Of a stretch of 8,582 nucleotides of DNA, positions 1 through 6,158 are shown piece after piece. The stretch covers positions 1 through 8,582 of the forward strand of contig JAEDJU010000047.1 in NCBI GenBank assembly GCA_016296195.1, in the 5' to 3' direction. Within the stretch, counting starts at the first letter, position 1, and each line of letters begins with the position of its first letter. The notes under the pieces were generated by a model, which worked only from the letters and a program-made list of their open reading frames with translations, ran no database searches and was not told the DNA's origin. This DNA comes from Candidatus Methanomethylophilaceae archaeon. GTDB taxonomy: Archaea; Thermoplasmatota; Thermoplasmata; Methanomassiliicoccales; Methanomethylophilaceae. The position numbers and the translations under genes are program-made.

Positions 1-393
1 CCCCGCGGGATGGAGGGCGACCTCCCGGTCACCGCTGCCATGTACATCCAAGATAGTAGGTACATCTACACGACCTTAGAGAACGCTCTCTCATCCGGTT
101 CCGGAAAAGTGACCCTTCAGGGGGACATCCTCATCGATGAGGACATCACCGTACCAGAGGGAACTGCGGTTGAGACACAGTTCAACATTTGCGTGTCGAA
201 GGGTACGGTCCTGAAGGTCCTGGGAACCCTGATCACATCGGACGGCAAGGAATACTCCGACGTGACCCTCATCGGAACCGGAGACGGATTCCGCATCCAT
301 GACGGTACGGACAGGACATACGACATCCTGCTGGCCCTGATCATCGCGATCATCGTATCCGCATCCATAATAATCCGCCAGAGAAACAACTGA
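1..393 (+). CDS. C-terminal part of a membrane-anchored surface protein (5' end outside window)
   Basis: The frame is open from the first base of the window, so this is probably the end of a longer gene; the ATG at 10 is merely the first in view. The visible 130 residues are rich in short beta-type units of the kind G-x-V-x-L-x-G-D and G-x-x-L-x-V-x-G-T-L, which resemble right-handed beta-helix or pectate-lyase-like repeats of archaeal adhesin-like proteins. The last ~23 residues are a hydrophobic segment (about residues 108-125 from the window edge; Leu/Ile/Ala-rich) followed by a short basic tail R-Q-R-N-N. That is the layout of a C-terminal membrane anchor with the bulk of the protein outside the cell. 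No catalytic motif is visible, so the ligand is unknown. The stop is one base before the MATE gene, which suggests possible co-transcription. The anchor is clear; the beta-helix reading is an inference from repeat style. Confidence 0.7.
   Translation, partial: PRGMEGDLPVTAAMYIQDSRYIYTTLENALSSGSGKVTLQGDILIDEDITVPEGTAVETQFNICVSKGTVLKVLGTLITSDGKEYSDVTLIGTGDGFRIHDGTDRTYDILLALIIAIIVSASIIIRQRNN
366..374 (+). promoter_or_regulatory. Possible TATA-like box for the MATE operon
   Basis: The A/T run CATAATAAT lies 21-29 bases before the ATG at 395, the distance expected for an archaeal TATA box serving a leaderless transcript. The region just before the MATE start has no purine-rich Shine-Dalgarno sequence, which fits. 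However, the run lies inside the coding sequence for the upstream protein's membrane anchor, and the bases before it are not purine-rich like a good BRE. Weak evidence. Confidence 0.25.
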
Positions 394-394
394 T

Positions 395-1762
395 ATGACA
401 CAGACCTACGACAGACGCAGGATGCTCACCGGGACCCCGTGGAAGGAGGTACTGATCTTCTCCGGTCCGATAATGATAGGATACCTGCTGCAGATCCTCT
501 ACGGTACCGCGGACATGATCATCCTCGGACACGAGATCGGGTCCGACTCCCTGGCAGCCATTGGTTCTGCTACCACACTGATGACCCTGTTCACATGTCT
601 CTCCTGGGGACTGTCCGCGGGATCCAACGCGGTGATGGCGAGGTACAACGGTGCCGACGATGTAGGGAAACTCCGCGATTCCGCGATGACATCCCTCCTG
701 GTATCGATGATGGTCGGAGGCATCGTGACAATCCTCTCCATAGTACTGTGCGAACCCGTGCTGAGATACGTGATGGGCGTCCCCGAGGAGATCATGGGCA
801 TGGCCTGCCAGTACTGCTGGGTCTACGCACTCGGTTTCGTCGCTCTCTTCGGATACAACGCGGTCGCATCCATGCTCAGATCCGTGGGGGACAGCAGATC
901 CGTCCTCTACGTCCTGGCGGCCACCTCGTGCATGAACATCGTCCTGGATGTCCTGTTCATAATGGTCCTGGACCTGGGCGTCATCGGAGCCGCGACGACC
1001 ACCACGATCTGCCAGGTGGTGTCGCTGATCGCATCATACATCATCATGACCCGGAAGATCGAACTGTTCTCATTCGTCAGAGGCGATGTGAGGATACACC
1101 GTGAACATCTGAGGGAGATCATGGATGCGGGGATGACCATGGCCATCCAACAGGCGGTCATCTACGGCAGCATGGTGATACTCCAACAGGCAGTGAACTC
1201 GTACGGTGCCGACATGATGGCATCCTTCGCGGTGGAGAGGAGGTTGGAGACGTTCTTCCGTCTGCCGATATCCGCCATCGCATCAGGAACCGTGACGTTC
1301 GCGGGAATGCACTACGGTGCGGGCATGATCGACAGGATGTCCAAGGGGATCGGACAGCTTTTGGCAGCATCCCTTGTCATGACCGTGGCGATATCCCTGG
1401 CATGCATAGCACTGGCCGGACCCATGGTCTCCGTGTTCAACCTATCGGGCACACCCTACGACTACTGTGTGGAGCACACCCGCGTGGCATTACTCCTATT
1501 CCCGATGTTCGCCCTGTACTTCCCCCTGCTCAGCGTGTTCCAGGGGATGGGCAGACCGAGACTGTCGGCGGCCATCGTGATCCTGGAACTTGTGATCAGG
1601 ATAATCTGCATATACACACTCGGAGGGGACGGACCCTTCGGATACACCATAATCTGGTGGAACATGCTCTTCGGCTGGGCAATCGCCATGGTCACAACCT
1701 TTATCCTGTACGGCAGGATGATCAATAAAGCGAGATCTGGAATGACGGAGGCGACATCATGA
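395..1762 (+). CDS. MATE family efflux transporter
   Basis: A 455-residue, 12-helix membrane protein of the multidrug and toxic compound extrusion family, which exports cationic drugs, metabolites or dyes in exchange for Na+ or H+. The N-terminus (M-L-T-G-T-P-W-K followed by a helix containing G-P and Q-I-L-Y-G-T-A-D) is the usual MATE opening. The first half carries the conserved N-A-V-A-S-M-L-R-S-V-G-D-S and N-I-V-L-D-V-L-F-I...G-A-A-T-T-T motifs. The second half carries the matching G-A-G-M-I-D-R and F-Q-G-M-G-R-P-R-L-S-A elements, so both six-helix bundles are intact and the length is normal. The start at 395 fits family alignments and leaves a 1-nt gap to the upstream stop. The 3' end overlaps the first GGDEF gene by four bases (ATGA), implying translational coupling. 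Substrate cannot be deduced. Its linkage to two GGDEF proteins raises the possibility of signal-controlled or signal-related export, which is inference only. Confidence 0.93.
   Translation: MTQTYDRRRMLTGTPWKEVLIFSGPIMIGYLLQILYGTADMIILGHEIGSDSLAAIGSATTLMTLFTCLSWGLSAGSNAVMARYNGADDVGKLRDSAMTSLLVSMMVGGIVTILSIVLCEPVLRYVMGVPEEIMGMACQYCWVYALGFVALFGYNAVASMLRSVGDSRSVLYVLAATSCMNIVLDVLFIMVLDLGVIGAATTTTICQVVSLIASYIIMTRKIELFSFVRGDVRIHREHLREIMDAGMTMAIQQAVIYGSMVILQQAVNSYGADMMASFAVERRLETFFRLPISAIASGTVTFAGMHYGAGMIDRMSKGIGQLLAASLVMTVAISLACIALAGPMVSVFNLSGTPYDYCVEHTRVALLLFPMFALYFPLLSVFQGMGRPRLSAAIVILELVIRIICIYTLGGDGPFGYTIIWWNMLFGWAIAMVTTFILYGRMINKARSGMTEATS
1747..1751 (+). promoter_or_regulatory. Shine-Dalgarno site for first GGDEF gene
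   Basis: GGAGG ends seven bases before the ATG at 1759 and lies within the last codons of the MATE gene. It favours 1759 over the in-frame ATG at 1762 and supports coupled translation across the ATGA overlap. Confidence 0.7.
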
Positions 1763-2916
1763 TGATCACACCCTACATATTCATCGACATCTCCTGCATC
1801 TTCCTCCTGACCATACTGTTCATAGGGATCCATACGACGGGGAACGATGACAGGTCCGAGATGATCTACCGGAAGACCGTCGTATCGGCGATAGTCCTCA
1901 TCGTGGTGGATATCTTCTGGAGTATCGGGAAGGACGGATCGTTCGGACATAACTGGATGGTCCTGATCAACATAGTGTACTGTGCGATGGAGATGCTCGT
2001 GTTCATCTGCTGGATGGACTACTCCAACTCGGTCCTGGGATACAGGTACCACTCCGGGAAGGGAGGTATCTGGATACCCGTGATGCTCATCCTGGTGTCC
2101 GCATCGTTCGGAGTCCTCTCGCACTGGTCGGGCCTGTTCTTCGGGGTGGATGATTCGGGAGTCCTATCGGAAGGGCCCCTCGGATTCGTCTACGGACTGT
2201 ATGCGGTATCACCGATCCTTGCGATCTGCATACTAATGCTCAGGGATGCGATACGTGCGGACAACCGCAGCGAGAGGAGGAGATGCCTCACTCTGACCAT
2301 GTTCATCGTCCCCATACTGCTGATAGGGATATTCCAGAGCATATGGTATGATGTCCCGTTCCTCACCATGGCGATCACCCTGGATCTGCTCGTCATATTC
2401 CTGATGCTCCAGGACCAACGCATAACCACGGATCCGCTCACCGGACTGAACAACCGCCCCCATCTGGAGGAGTACATGACCAAGACCTTCGAGAAACACA
2501 GGAGCAATGGGGACGACGGGATGTACATCCTGATAATGGACATGGACCGCTTCAAGTACATCGTGGACACGTTCGGTCACAGCACCGGTTCCGAATGCAT
2601 CGTCAAGGCTGCGGATGCCATCAGGAGGGCATGCGGAAACGAATCCTGCTTCATCGCCAGCTACGGTGGTGACGAGTACATCATCGTGATGGAATCCGAT
2701 GACAGGGGGAAGGTGGACGTCCTCTGCGACCGCATCCGTTCGGAGATCACAGAACTCAACAGGGGACAGCCCTTCGAGATCCATCTGAGCATAGGGGTGT
2801 CGGCATTGTCCGACGGATACGACAGCGTCCGCAGCATGTTCGAGGCAGCGGACCAGGACATGTTCGAAGCCAAGAACAGGTTCTACGAGGAAACCGGATA
2901 CAGGAGGAGGAAGTGA
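1759..2916 (+). CDS. 7-TM GGDEF-domain protein 1 (GGDEY, altered guanine-binding residues)
   Basis: A 385-residue membrane protein with about seven hydrophobic segments (near residues 4-24, 40-57, 66-87, 103-128, 141-161, 178-196, 200-217) followed by a GGDEF cyclase domain starting at D-P-L-T-G-L-N-N-R (225-233). The domain has the metal-binding D-M-D (261-263), F-K (265-266), F-G-H (272-274), signature G-G-D-E-Y (303-307), L-S-I-G (343-346) and A-D...A-K (364-372). Compared with the diguanylate cyclase PleD, the guanine contacts Asn335 and Asp344 are Val269 and Ser278 here, and Arg446 is Tyr376. The RxxD inhibitory site is absent (N-E-S-C at 294-297). It may therefore be a pseudo-enzyme, a GTP or other nucleotide sensor, or a cyclase of changed base specificity. 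The 7-TM part plus the L-M-L-Q-D-Q-x-x-x-T-D-P-L-T-G linker resembles sensor cyclases of gut Clostridia. It overlaps the MATE gene and is followed one base later by its paralogue. Confidence 0.92.
   Translation: MMITPYIFIDISCIFLLTILFIGIHTTGNDDRSEMIYRKTVVSAIVLIVVDIFWSIGKDGSFGHNWMVLINIVYCAMEMLVFICWMDYSNSVLGYRYHSGKGGIWIPVMLILVSASFGVLSHWSGLFFGVDDSGVLSEGPLGFVYGLYAVSPILAICILMLRDAIRADNRSERRRCLTLTMFIVPILLIGIFQSIWYDVPFLTMAITLDLLVIFLMLQDQRITTDPLTGLNNRPHLEEYMTKTFEKHRSNGDDGMYILIMDMDRFKYIVDTFGHSTGSECIVKAADAIRRACGNESCFIASYGGDEYIIVMESDDRGKVDVLCDRIRSEITELNRGQPFEIHLSIGVSALSDGYDSVRSMFEAADQDMFEAKNRFYEETGYRRRK
2902..2910 (+). promoter_or_regulatory. Strong Shine-Dalgarno site for second GGDEF gene
   Basis: AGGAGGAGG lies seven bases before the ATG at 2918, within the 3' end of the first GGDEF gene. 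It is the longest purine Shine-Dalgarno run I see in the window, suggesting the downstream protein is translated efficiently from the shared transcript. Confidence 0.7.
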
Positions 2917-2917
2917 G

Positions 2918-4021
2918 ATGGAATACACACTATCTGAGGCCATGGGAGCATTCTGCTCCCTGGTGATCATCCTCATGATACTCGCGGACCGCTCCGGAAC
3001 CCTCAGGAAGAGGGGTACGGGGATGATCCCCCTCATGATGTCCATGACGACATTCTGCATATTGTCGACGTGCATAGATTTGTCATTCGGTTCGGAGACG
3101 ACACTTGGGTGGATACAGATGCTGGTCTACAGCATAATTCACCTGATCGCATACCTCCTGACGGGAGTGTTACTCGTCAGATTCTATGTGAAACAGACCC
3201 ATAGGGACTGGAACGTGCGCAACTGGTGGATGTTGTTCCTCATCGGACTCATCGTCTTCTTAACCTACGCTCTGGCCCCACCTGAGTCCACATCGGAGAT
3301 GATCCTCAATGTATTGTTCGATGTCATCATGGTCCTTCCGTTCGCGGCCGTCGGTTTGGATTCCGCATCGAAGGCACATGATGCGGCCACATATTTCGAG
3401 AGACGCACACACCTGATGATCGTTCTGTTCGTAACACCCATCATCCTATCGTTCATCCTCGATCGGTGGAAAGACGACCTGCCTTTTACCGAGATCGGAT
3501 TCGCAGCTAGTATTCTGATCATGATGATGAACCTCCAGAGTCAGACGATCACCCTGGATCCCCTCACACAGATAACCAACCGCAGCCAGTTCGAGAAGAT
3601 CATCGGATCGAGAATGGATTCGAAGGATTCCGTGGGAAAACTGCACTTCGGCATCATGGACATGGACCACTTCAAGTCCATCAACGACAGGTTCGGCCAT
3701 TCCGAGGGGGACAGGGCACTCATCGACGTGGCCGATATCCTGAAAAGGGCATGCGGAAACACAGGTGCCATAGCCGCAAGGTTCGCCGGAGACGAGTTCG
3801 TCATCATGTACGAGGGCGACCGCGGAGTCCTCGACGGAGTATGTGAGAGGATACATGGATACTGCGATGAGGCCAACAGGGACAGACCGTACCATCTGGG
3901 AGTCAGCATAGGTATCGTCAGATACGATGGGGATGTCAACTTCAGGGAACTCTTCGAGATGGCCGACAGGGAGATGTTCCGTGTGAAGCAGGAACGCAGG
4001 AAGGACCTCCCCAAGGCATGA
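2918..4021 (+). CDS. 7-TM GGDEF-domain protein 2 (AGDEF, probable diguanylate cyclase)
   Basis: A 367-residue paralogue of the upstream protein with the same plan: about seven membrane segments (near residues 8-23, 36-56, 65-90, 103-120, 127-147, 165-182, 190-206), then a GGDEF domain from D-P-L-T-Q-I-T-N-R (214-222). The catalytic core is more canonical: D-M-D-H-F-K-S-I-N-D-R-F-G-H-S-E-G-D (248-265) keeps the residues equivalent to PleD Asp327, Asn335 and Asp344, and K357 and R361 match PleD Lys442 and Arg446. The signature is A-G-D-E-F (290-294), a variant for which active bacterial cyclases have been reported. The RxxD inhibitory site is missing (N-T-G-A at 281-284), so product feedback at that site is not expected. 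Predicted reaction: two GTP to cyclic di-GMP at the membrane, controlled by whatever the 7-TM part senses. A 1-nt gap to the upstream gene makes co-transcription very likely. Activity is inferred from residues only. Confidence 0.92.
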   Translation: MEYTLSEAMGAFCSLVIILMILADRSGTLRKRGTGMIPLMMSMTTFCILSTCIDLSFGSETTLGWIQMLVYSIIHLIAYLLTGVLLVRFYVKQTHRDWNVRNWWMLFLIGLIVFLTYALAPPESTSEMILNVLFDVIMVLPFAAVGLDSASKAHDAATYFERRTHLMIVLFVTPIILSFILDRWKDDLPFTEIGFAASILIMMMNLQSQTITLDPLTQITNRSQFEKIIGSRMDSKDSVGKLHFGIMDMDHFKSINDRFGHSEGDRALIDVADILKRACGNTGAIAARFAGDEFVIMYEGDRGVLDGVCERIHGYCDEANRDRPYHLGVSIGIVRYDGDVNFRELFEMADREMFRVKQERRKDLPKA

Positions 4022-4024
4022 TAT

Positions 4025-4060
4025 GGAAGGATATTTTAGTTGGAAATATAATCCAATTCC
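4025..4060 (+). promoter_or_regulatory. Leaderless promoter with overlapping inverted repeat upstream of chelatase-like gene
   Basis: GGAAGG (4025-4030) followed by ATATTTTA (4031-4038) looks like an archaeal BRE plus TATA box, centred about 27 bases before the ATG at 4061. No Shine-Dalgarno sequence precedes that ATG, so the transcript probably starts at or near the start codon. Between the TATA box and the start lies the inverted repeat TTGGA-N7-TCCAA (4040-4056), placed where a bound repressor would block initiation. Promoter reading is moderately supported; the operator reading is speculative. Confidence 0.5.
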
Positions 4061-4756
4061 ATGGACTCCATCTTGATAGTGGCACACGGCAACCAATCCG
4101 GAGATAACAGCAGGACCGAGAGACAGGCCCAGGGCCTCAGGGATGCAATTGGACTCCCGGTGTTCTGCGCATACAGAAGATACTCGGATGATAGGATCAA
4201 GGTGGTCATGACCAGGATGGCGGAACAGGGACTGAAGGATGTGCTGATCATCCCCATGTTCATGTCCGCCAACATGTACTCCGATTCCATCCCCCGTGCG
4301 ATGGGACTGAGGGATGCGGGACCATGTGGCATCTTCGAGGAGGGAGGAAGAGAACTCAGGTACCGCATTACGCCCACACTCGGGGATTGGGAAGGATCCG
4401 CGGACCTGGTGGCGGATATGGCCGACCAATACGGCGATTCGGGGATCCTCCTGGTATGCGGATGCTCCGACAAGGGGGAACCGGGCCTGTTGGTCAGGAG
4501 GAGCATGGAGATCATCTCGTCCCGTGGACACAACGTCGAATTCTGTGCTAACACCAAGGACCCGCAACCGGGAGCGGAGGCGATCGAGAGGATGCGCCTG
4601 AAAGGTTCCCTAAGGATAGCGGCGATACCTGTGGCCATGGGAGCAACCGTGAGGTTCCCCACTGACGGGATAGAGATTGCGCATTCATTCGGAGACGATC
4701 CTGGCATCCCGAAGATACTGACAAACATCGTGAAGGCATACGATGACAGCGTGTAA
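4061..4756 (+). CDS. CbiX/CfbA-like sirohydrochlorin chelatase homologue, two-domain, atypical active site
   Basis: A 231-residue soluble protein resembling the CbiX/SirB/CfbA chelatases, which insert Co2+ or Ni2+ into sirohydrochlorin for cobalamin or coenzyme F430. The opening I-L-I-V-A-H-G-N (4-11) matches the first metal-binding His motif (H9). V-L-I-I-P-M-F-M...S-I-P (61-78) matches the element that normally reads P-x-F-L-x-x-G-x-H-x-x-x-D-I-P. Here the His is missing; Met72 or Tyr73 stands there. A second half-domain starts near residue 127, where the expected H-G motif reads C-G-C (133-135), and ends with an A-I-P-V-A-M-G-A-T stretch (188-196). Archaeal CfbA is a single domain of roughly 130-145 residues, so this is a longer duplicated form. 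It may be a divergent chelatase, one for another metal, or a binding protein without catalysis. It has its own apparent leaderless promoter and is not clearly tied to its neighbours. Confidence 0.75.
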   Translation: MDSILIVAHGNQSGDNSRTERQAQGLRDAIGLPVFCAYRRYSDDRIKVVMTRMAEQGLKDVLIIPMFMSANMYSDSIPRAMGLRDAGPCGIFEEGGRELRYRITPTLGDWEGSADLVADMADQYGDSGILLVCGCSDKGEPGLLVRRSMEIISSRGHNVEFCANTKDPQPGAEAIERMRLKGSLRIAAIPVAMGATVRFPTDGIEIAHSFGDDPGIPKILTNIVKAYDDSV

Positions 4757-4870
4757 ACGATGATCCCCACACCGTTCGAAAGGATGGGGGCCCCATGACT
4801 GAGTGGATGATTGGGTAAACCACGGGTGACTCGGAAACCTTTATCCACACGTCGAATCTCGCCGTGGACG
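4757..4870 (+). promoter_or_regulatory. Intergenic control region of the MFS exporter: leaderless promoter and near-palindrome
   Basis: GGAAAC followed by CTTTATC (about 4833-4845) gives a purine BRE plus TATA-like box centred near 4842, about 29 bases before the ATG at 4871, as for a leaderless transcript. This argues that the ATG at 4871, not the in-frame TTG at 4811, is the true start. Farther upstream is the near-perfect palindrome ATGGGG-G-CCCCAT (4784-4796), a possible protein-binding site. A short inverted repeat TCCAC/GTGGA (4844-4848 and 4864-4868) flanks the presumed initiation site. No gene is apparent in the interval. Confidence 0.55.
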
Positions 4871-6064
4871 ATGTCCCCGAGACAATGGCTTCCGCTGATC
4901 GGCATAACGATATGCGTCTTCATCTTCAACATGAGCGAATTCATGCCCATCGGCCTCCTGACCGACATAGCGGCGGATTTCTCAGTCTCGGAGTCCACAG
5001 CGGGCATGATAATCTCCATCTACGCCTGGGCCGTGGCCATCCTGTCCCTACCCATAATGCTCCTTCTCAGGAAGATGGAGTACCGCAGGATGCTGCTGAT
5101 GTGCGTGGGACTGTTCGCGTTCTTCCAGATACTGTCGGGGATATCCAACAGCTACTGGATGCTGGTGATATCCCGTCTCGGAGTGGCCGTCGCCCATTCG
5201 ATATTCTGGTCGATAGCATCTCCGCTTGCCGTCAGGGTGGTGACACCGGAACTTCAGAAACTGGCGATCAGCATGGTCGCGGCGGGAACATCCATCGCCA
5301 TGATAGCCGGTCTCCCCCTGGGAAGGATAATAGGACTGGCGTTGGGATGGAGGATGTCGTTCGTGACCATCGCAGTGGTGTCCATACTTGCACTGATGCT
5401 GTTGGTCGCGGTGTTCCCGAAGGTCGAGAACCCCGGAACGTTCACCCTGGGAAGGCTCCCCGGACTGTTCAGGATCAAGGTCCTCGTTGGGATCTATGTA
5501 GTCGTCGCCGTGTTCGTCACAGGATACTACACCGGATACAGCTACATCGAGCCGTTCATGATGCAGATCGCAGGATTGTCGGAATCCATGACGACCATCG
5601 CACTGACGGTGTTCGGACTGGCCGGTATCATCGGAAGTGCCGCATTCACGAAATGCTACGACAGGTCCAGATTCGGATTCATCATCCTCGCATTGGGAGG
5701 GATGTGCGCATGCCTGTTCTTGCTCAGGGCATCCGCTGCGATGGTGGTCACCGTGATGGCGGTGTGTGCACTGTGGGGATTCTTCGCCACCATGTTCAAC
5801 GTCTCATTCCAGAACGAGGCGATACGTGCATCACCATCCGATGCCACAGCCATCGCCATGTCCATGTTCTCCGGGATCTACAACGTCGGTATCGCCATGG
5901 GATCCCTCATAGGGGGAGCGGTCACGGAGACGGCATCCGTCGGATTGATCGGATACATCGGCGGTGTGTTCACATTGATCGCGGTGGTGTTCACCGTCTC
6001 CTACCTCATCAGACACATGAAGGAGAACGATGAACGGAGAAAGGCGAGATTGGAGGGGATGTGA
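4871..6064 (+). CDS. MFS transporter, SotB-like sugar efflux family (DHA1)
   Basis: A 397-residue, 12-helix major facilitator protein. It resembles the bacterial SotB/YdeA exporters of L-arabinose and IPTG through most of its length. Helix 1 ends M-S-E-F-M-P-I-G-L-L-T-D-I-A, followed by I-Y-A-W-A-V-A-I-L-S-L-P, a V-I-S-R-L-G-V-A-V-A-H-S-I-F-W-S helix, G-L-P-L-G-R-I-I-G-x-x-x-G-W-R-M-S-F, G-Y-Y-T-G-Y-S-Y-I-E-P-F in the second half, and A-M-S-M-F-S-G-I-Y-N-V-G-I-A-M-G near the end. These match SotB landmark positions as I recall them. The length is normal. The start at 4871 is preferred because a TATA-like box sits about 29 bases upstream; the in-frame TTG at 4811 would add 20 charged residues with no family counterpart. 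The physiological substrate is unknown; sugar or small-molecule efflux is inferred from the family. Probably acquired from bacteria. Confidence 0.9.
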   Translation: MSPRQWLPLIGITICVFIFNMSEFMPIGLLTDIAADFSVSESTAGMIISIYAWAVAILSLPIMLLLRKMEYRRMLLMCVGLFAFFQILSGISNSYWMLVISRLGVAVAHSIFWSIASPLAVRVVTPELQKLAISMVAAGTSIAMIAGLPLGRIIGLALGWRMSFVTIAVVSILALMLLVAVFPKVENPGTFTLGRLPGLFRIKVLVGIYVVVAVFVTGYYTGYSYIEPFMMQIAGLSESMTTIALTVFGLAGIIGSAAFTKCYDRSRFGFIILALGGMCACLFLLRASAAMVVTVMAVCALWGFFATMFNVSFQNEAIRASPSDATAIAMSMFSGIYNVGIAMGSLIGGAVTETASVGLIGYIGGVFTLIAVVFTVSYLIRHMKENDERRKARLEGM

Positions 6065-6158
6065 ACATCACCCCTCTGAGACGACCACCTACGATCGGAT
6101 CATCCACGGTACCGACAACCCATTATCGGAAAAGGCCATGCGGAGACGAGGGACCGAC

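Noticed and set aside
3446..4567. Long open frame on the minus strand (about 373 codons) across GGDEF protein 2 and the chelatase-like gene
   Set aside because: It runs antisense to two well-conserved protein families, has no recognisable motif, and spans a promoter region. It arises from the codon bias of the real genes.
4036..5019. Long open frame on the minus strand (about 327 codons) across the chelatase-like and MFS genes
   Set aside because: Antisense to recognised genes and across their promoters, with low-complexity Ser/Met/Ile-rich composition typical of shadow frames.
4864..6033. Plus-strand 389-codon frame inside the MFS gene
   Set aside because: The product is rich in His, Arg and Asp without any membrane segments or motifs; it is the +1 shadow of a clear 12-helix transporter.
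6030..6158. N-terminal extension of the HdrD-like protein from an upstream ATG at 6030
   Set aside because: It would overlap the MFS gene by 35 bases and add 43 residues rich in His, Arg and Thr with no family counterpart; ATG 6159 has a better Shine-Dalgarno site.
6065..6158. Possible promoter between the MFS and HdrD-like genes (weak A/T run CATTATC near 6121)
   Set aside because: Its distance to the ATG at 6159 is longer than for the other boxes and the sequence match is poor; read-through from the MFS gene is as likely.
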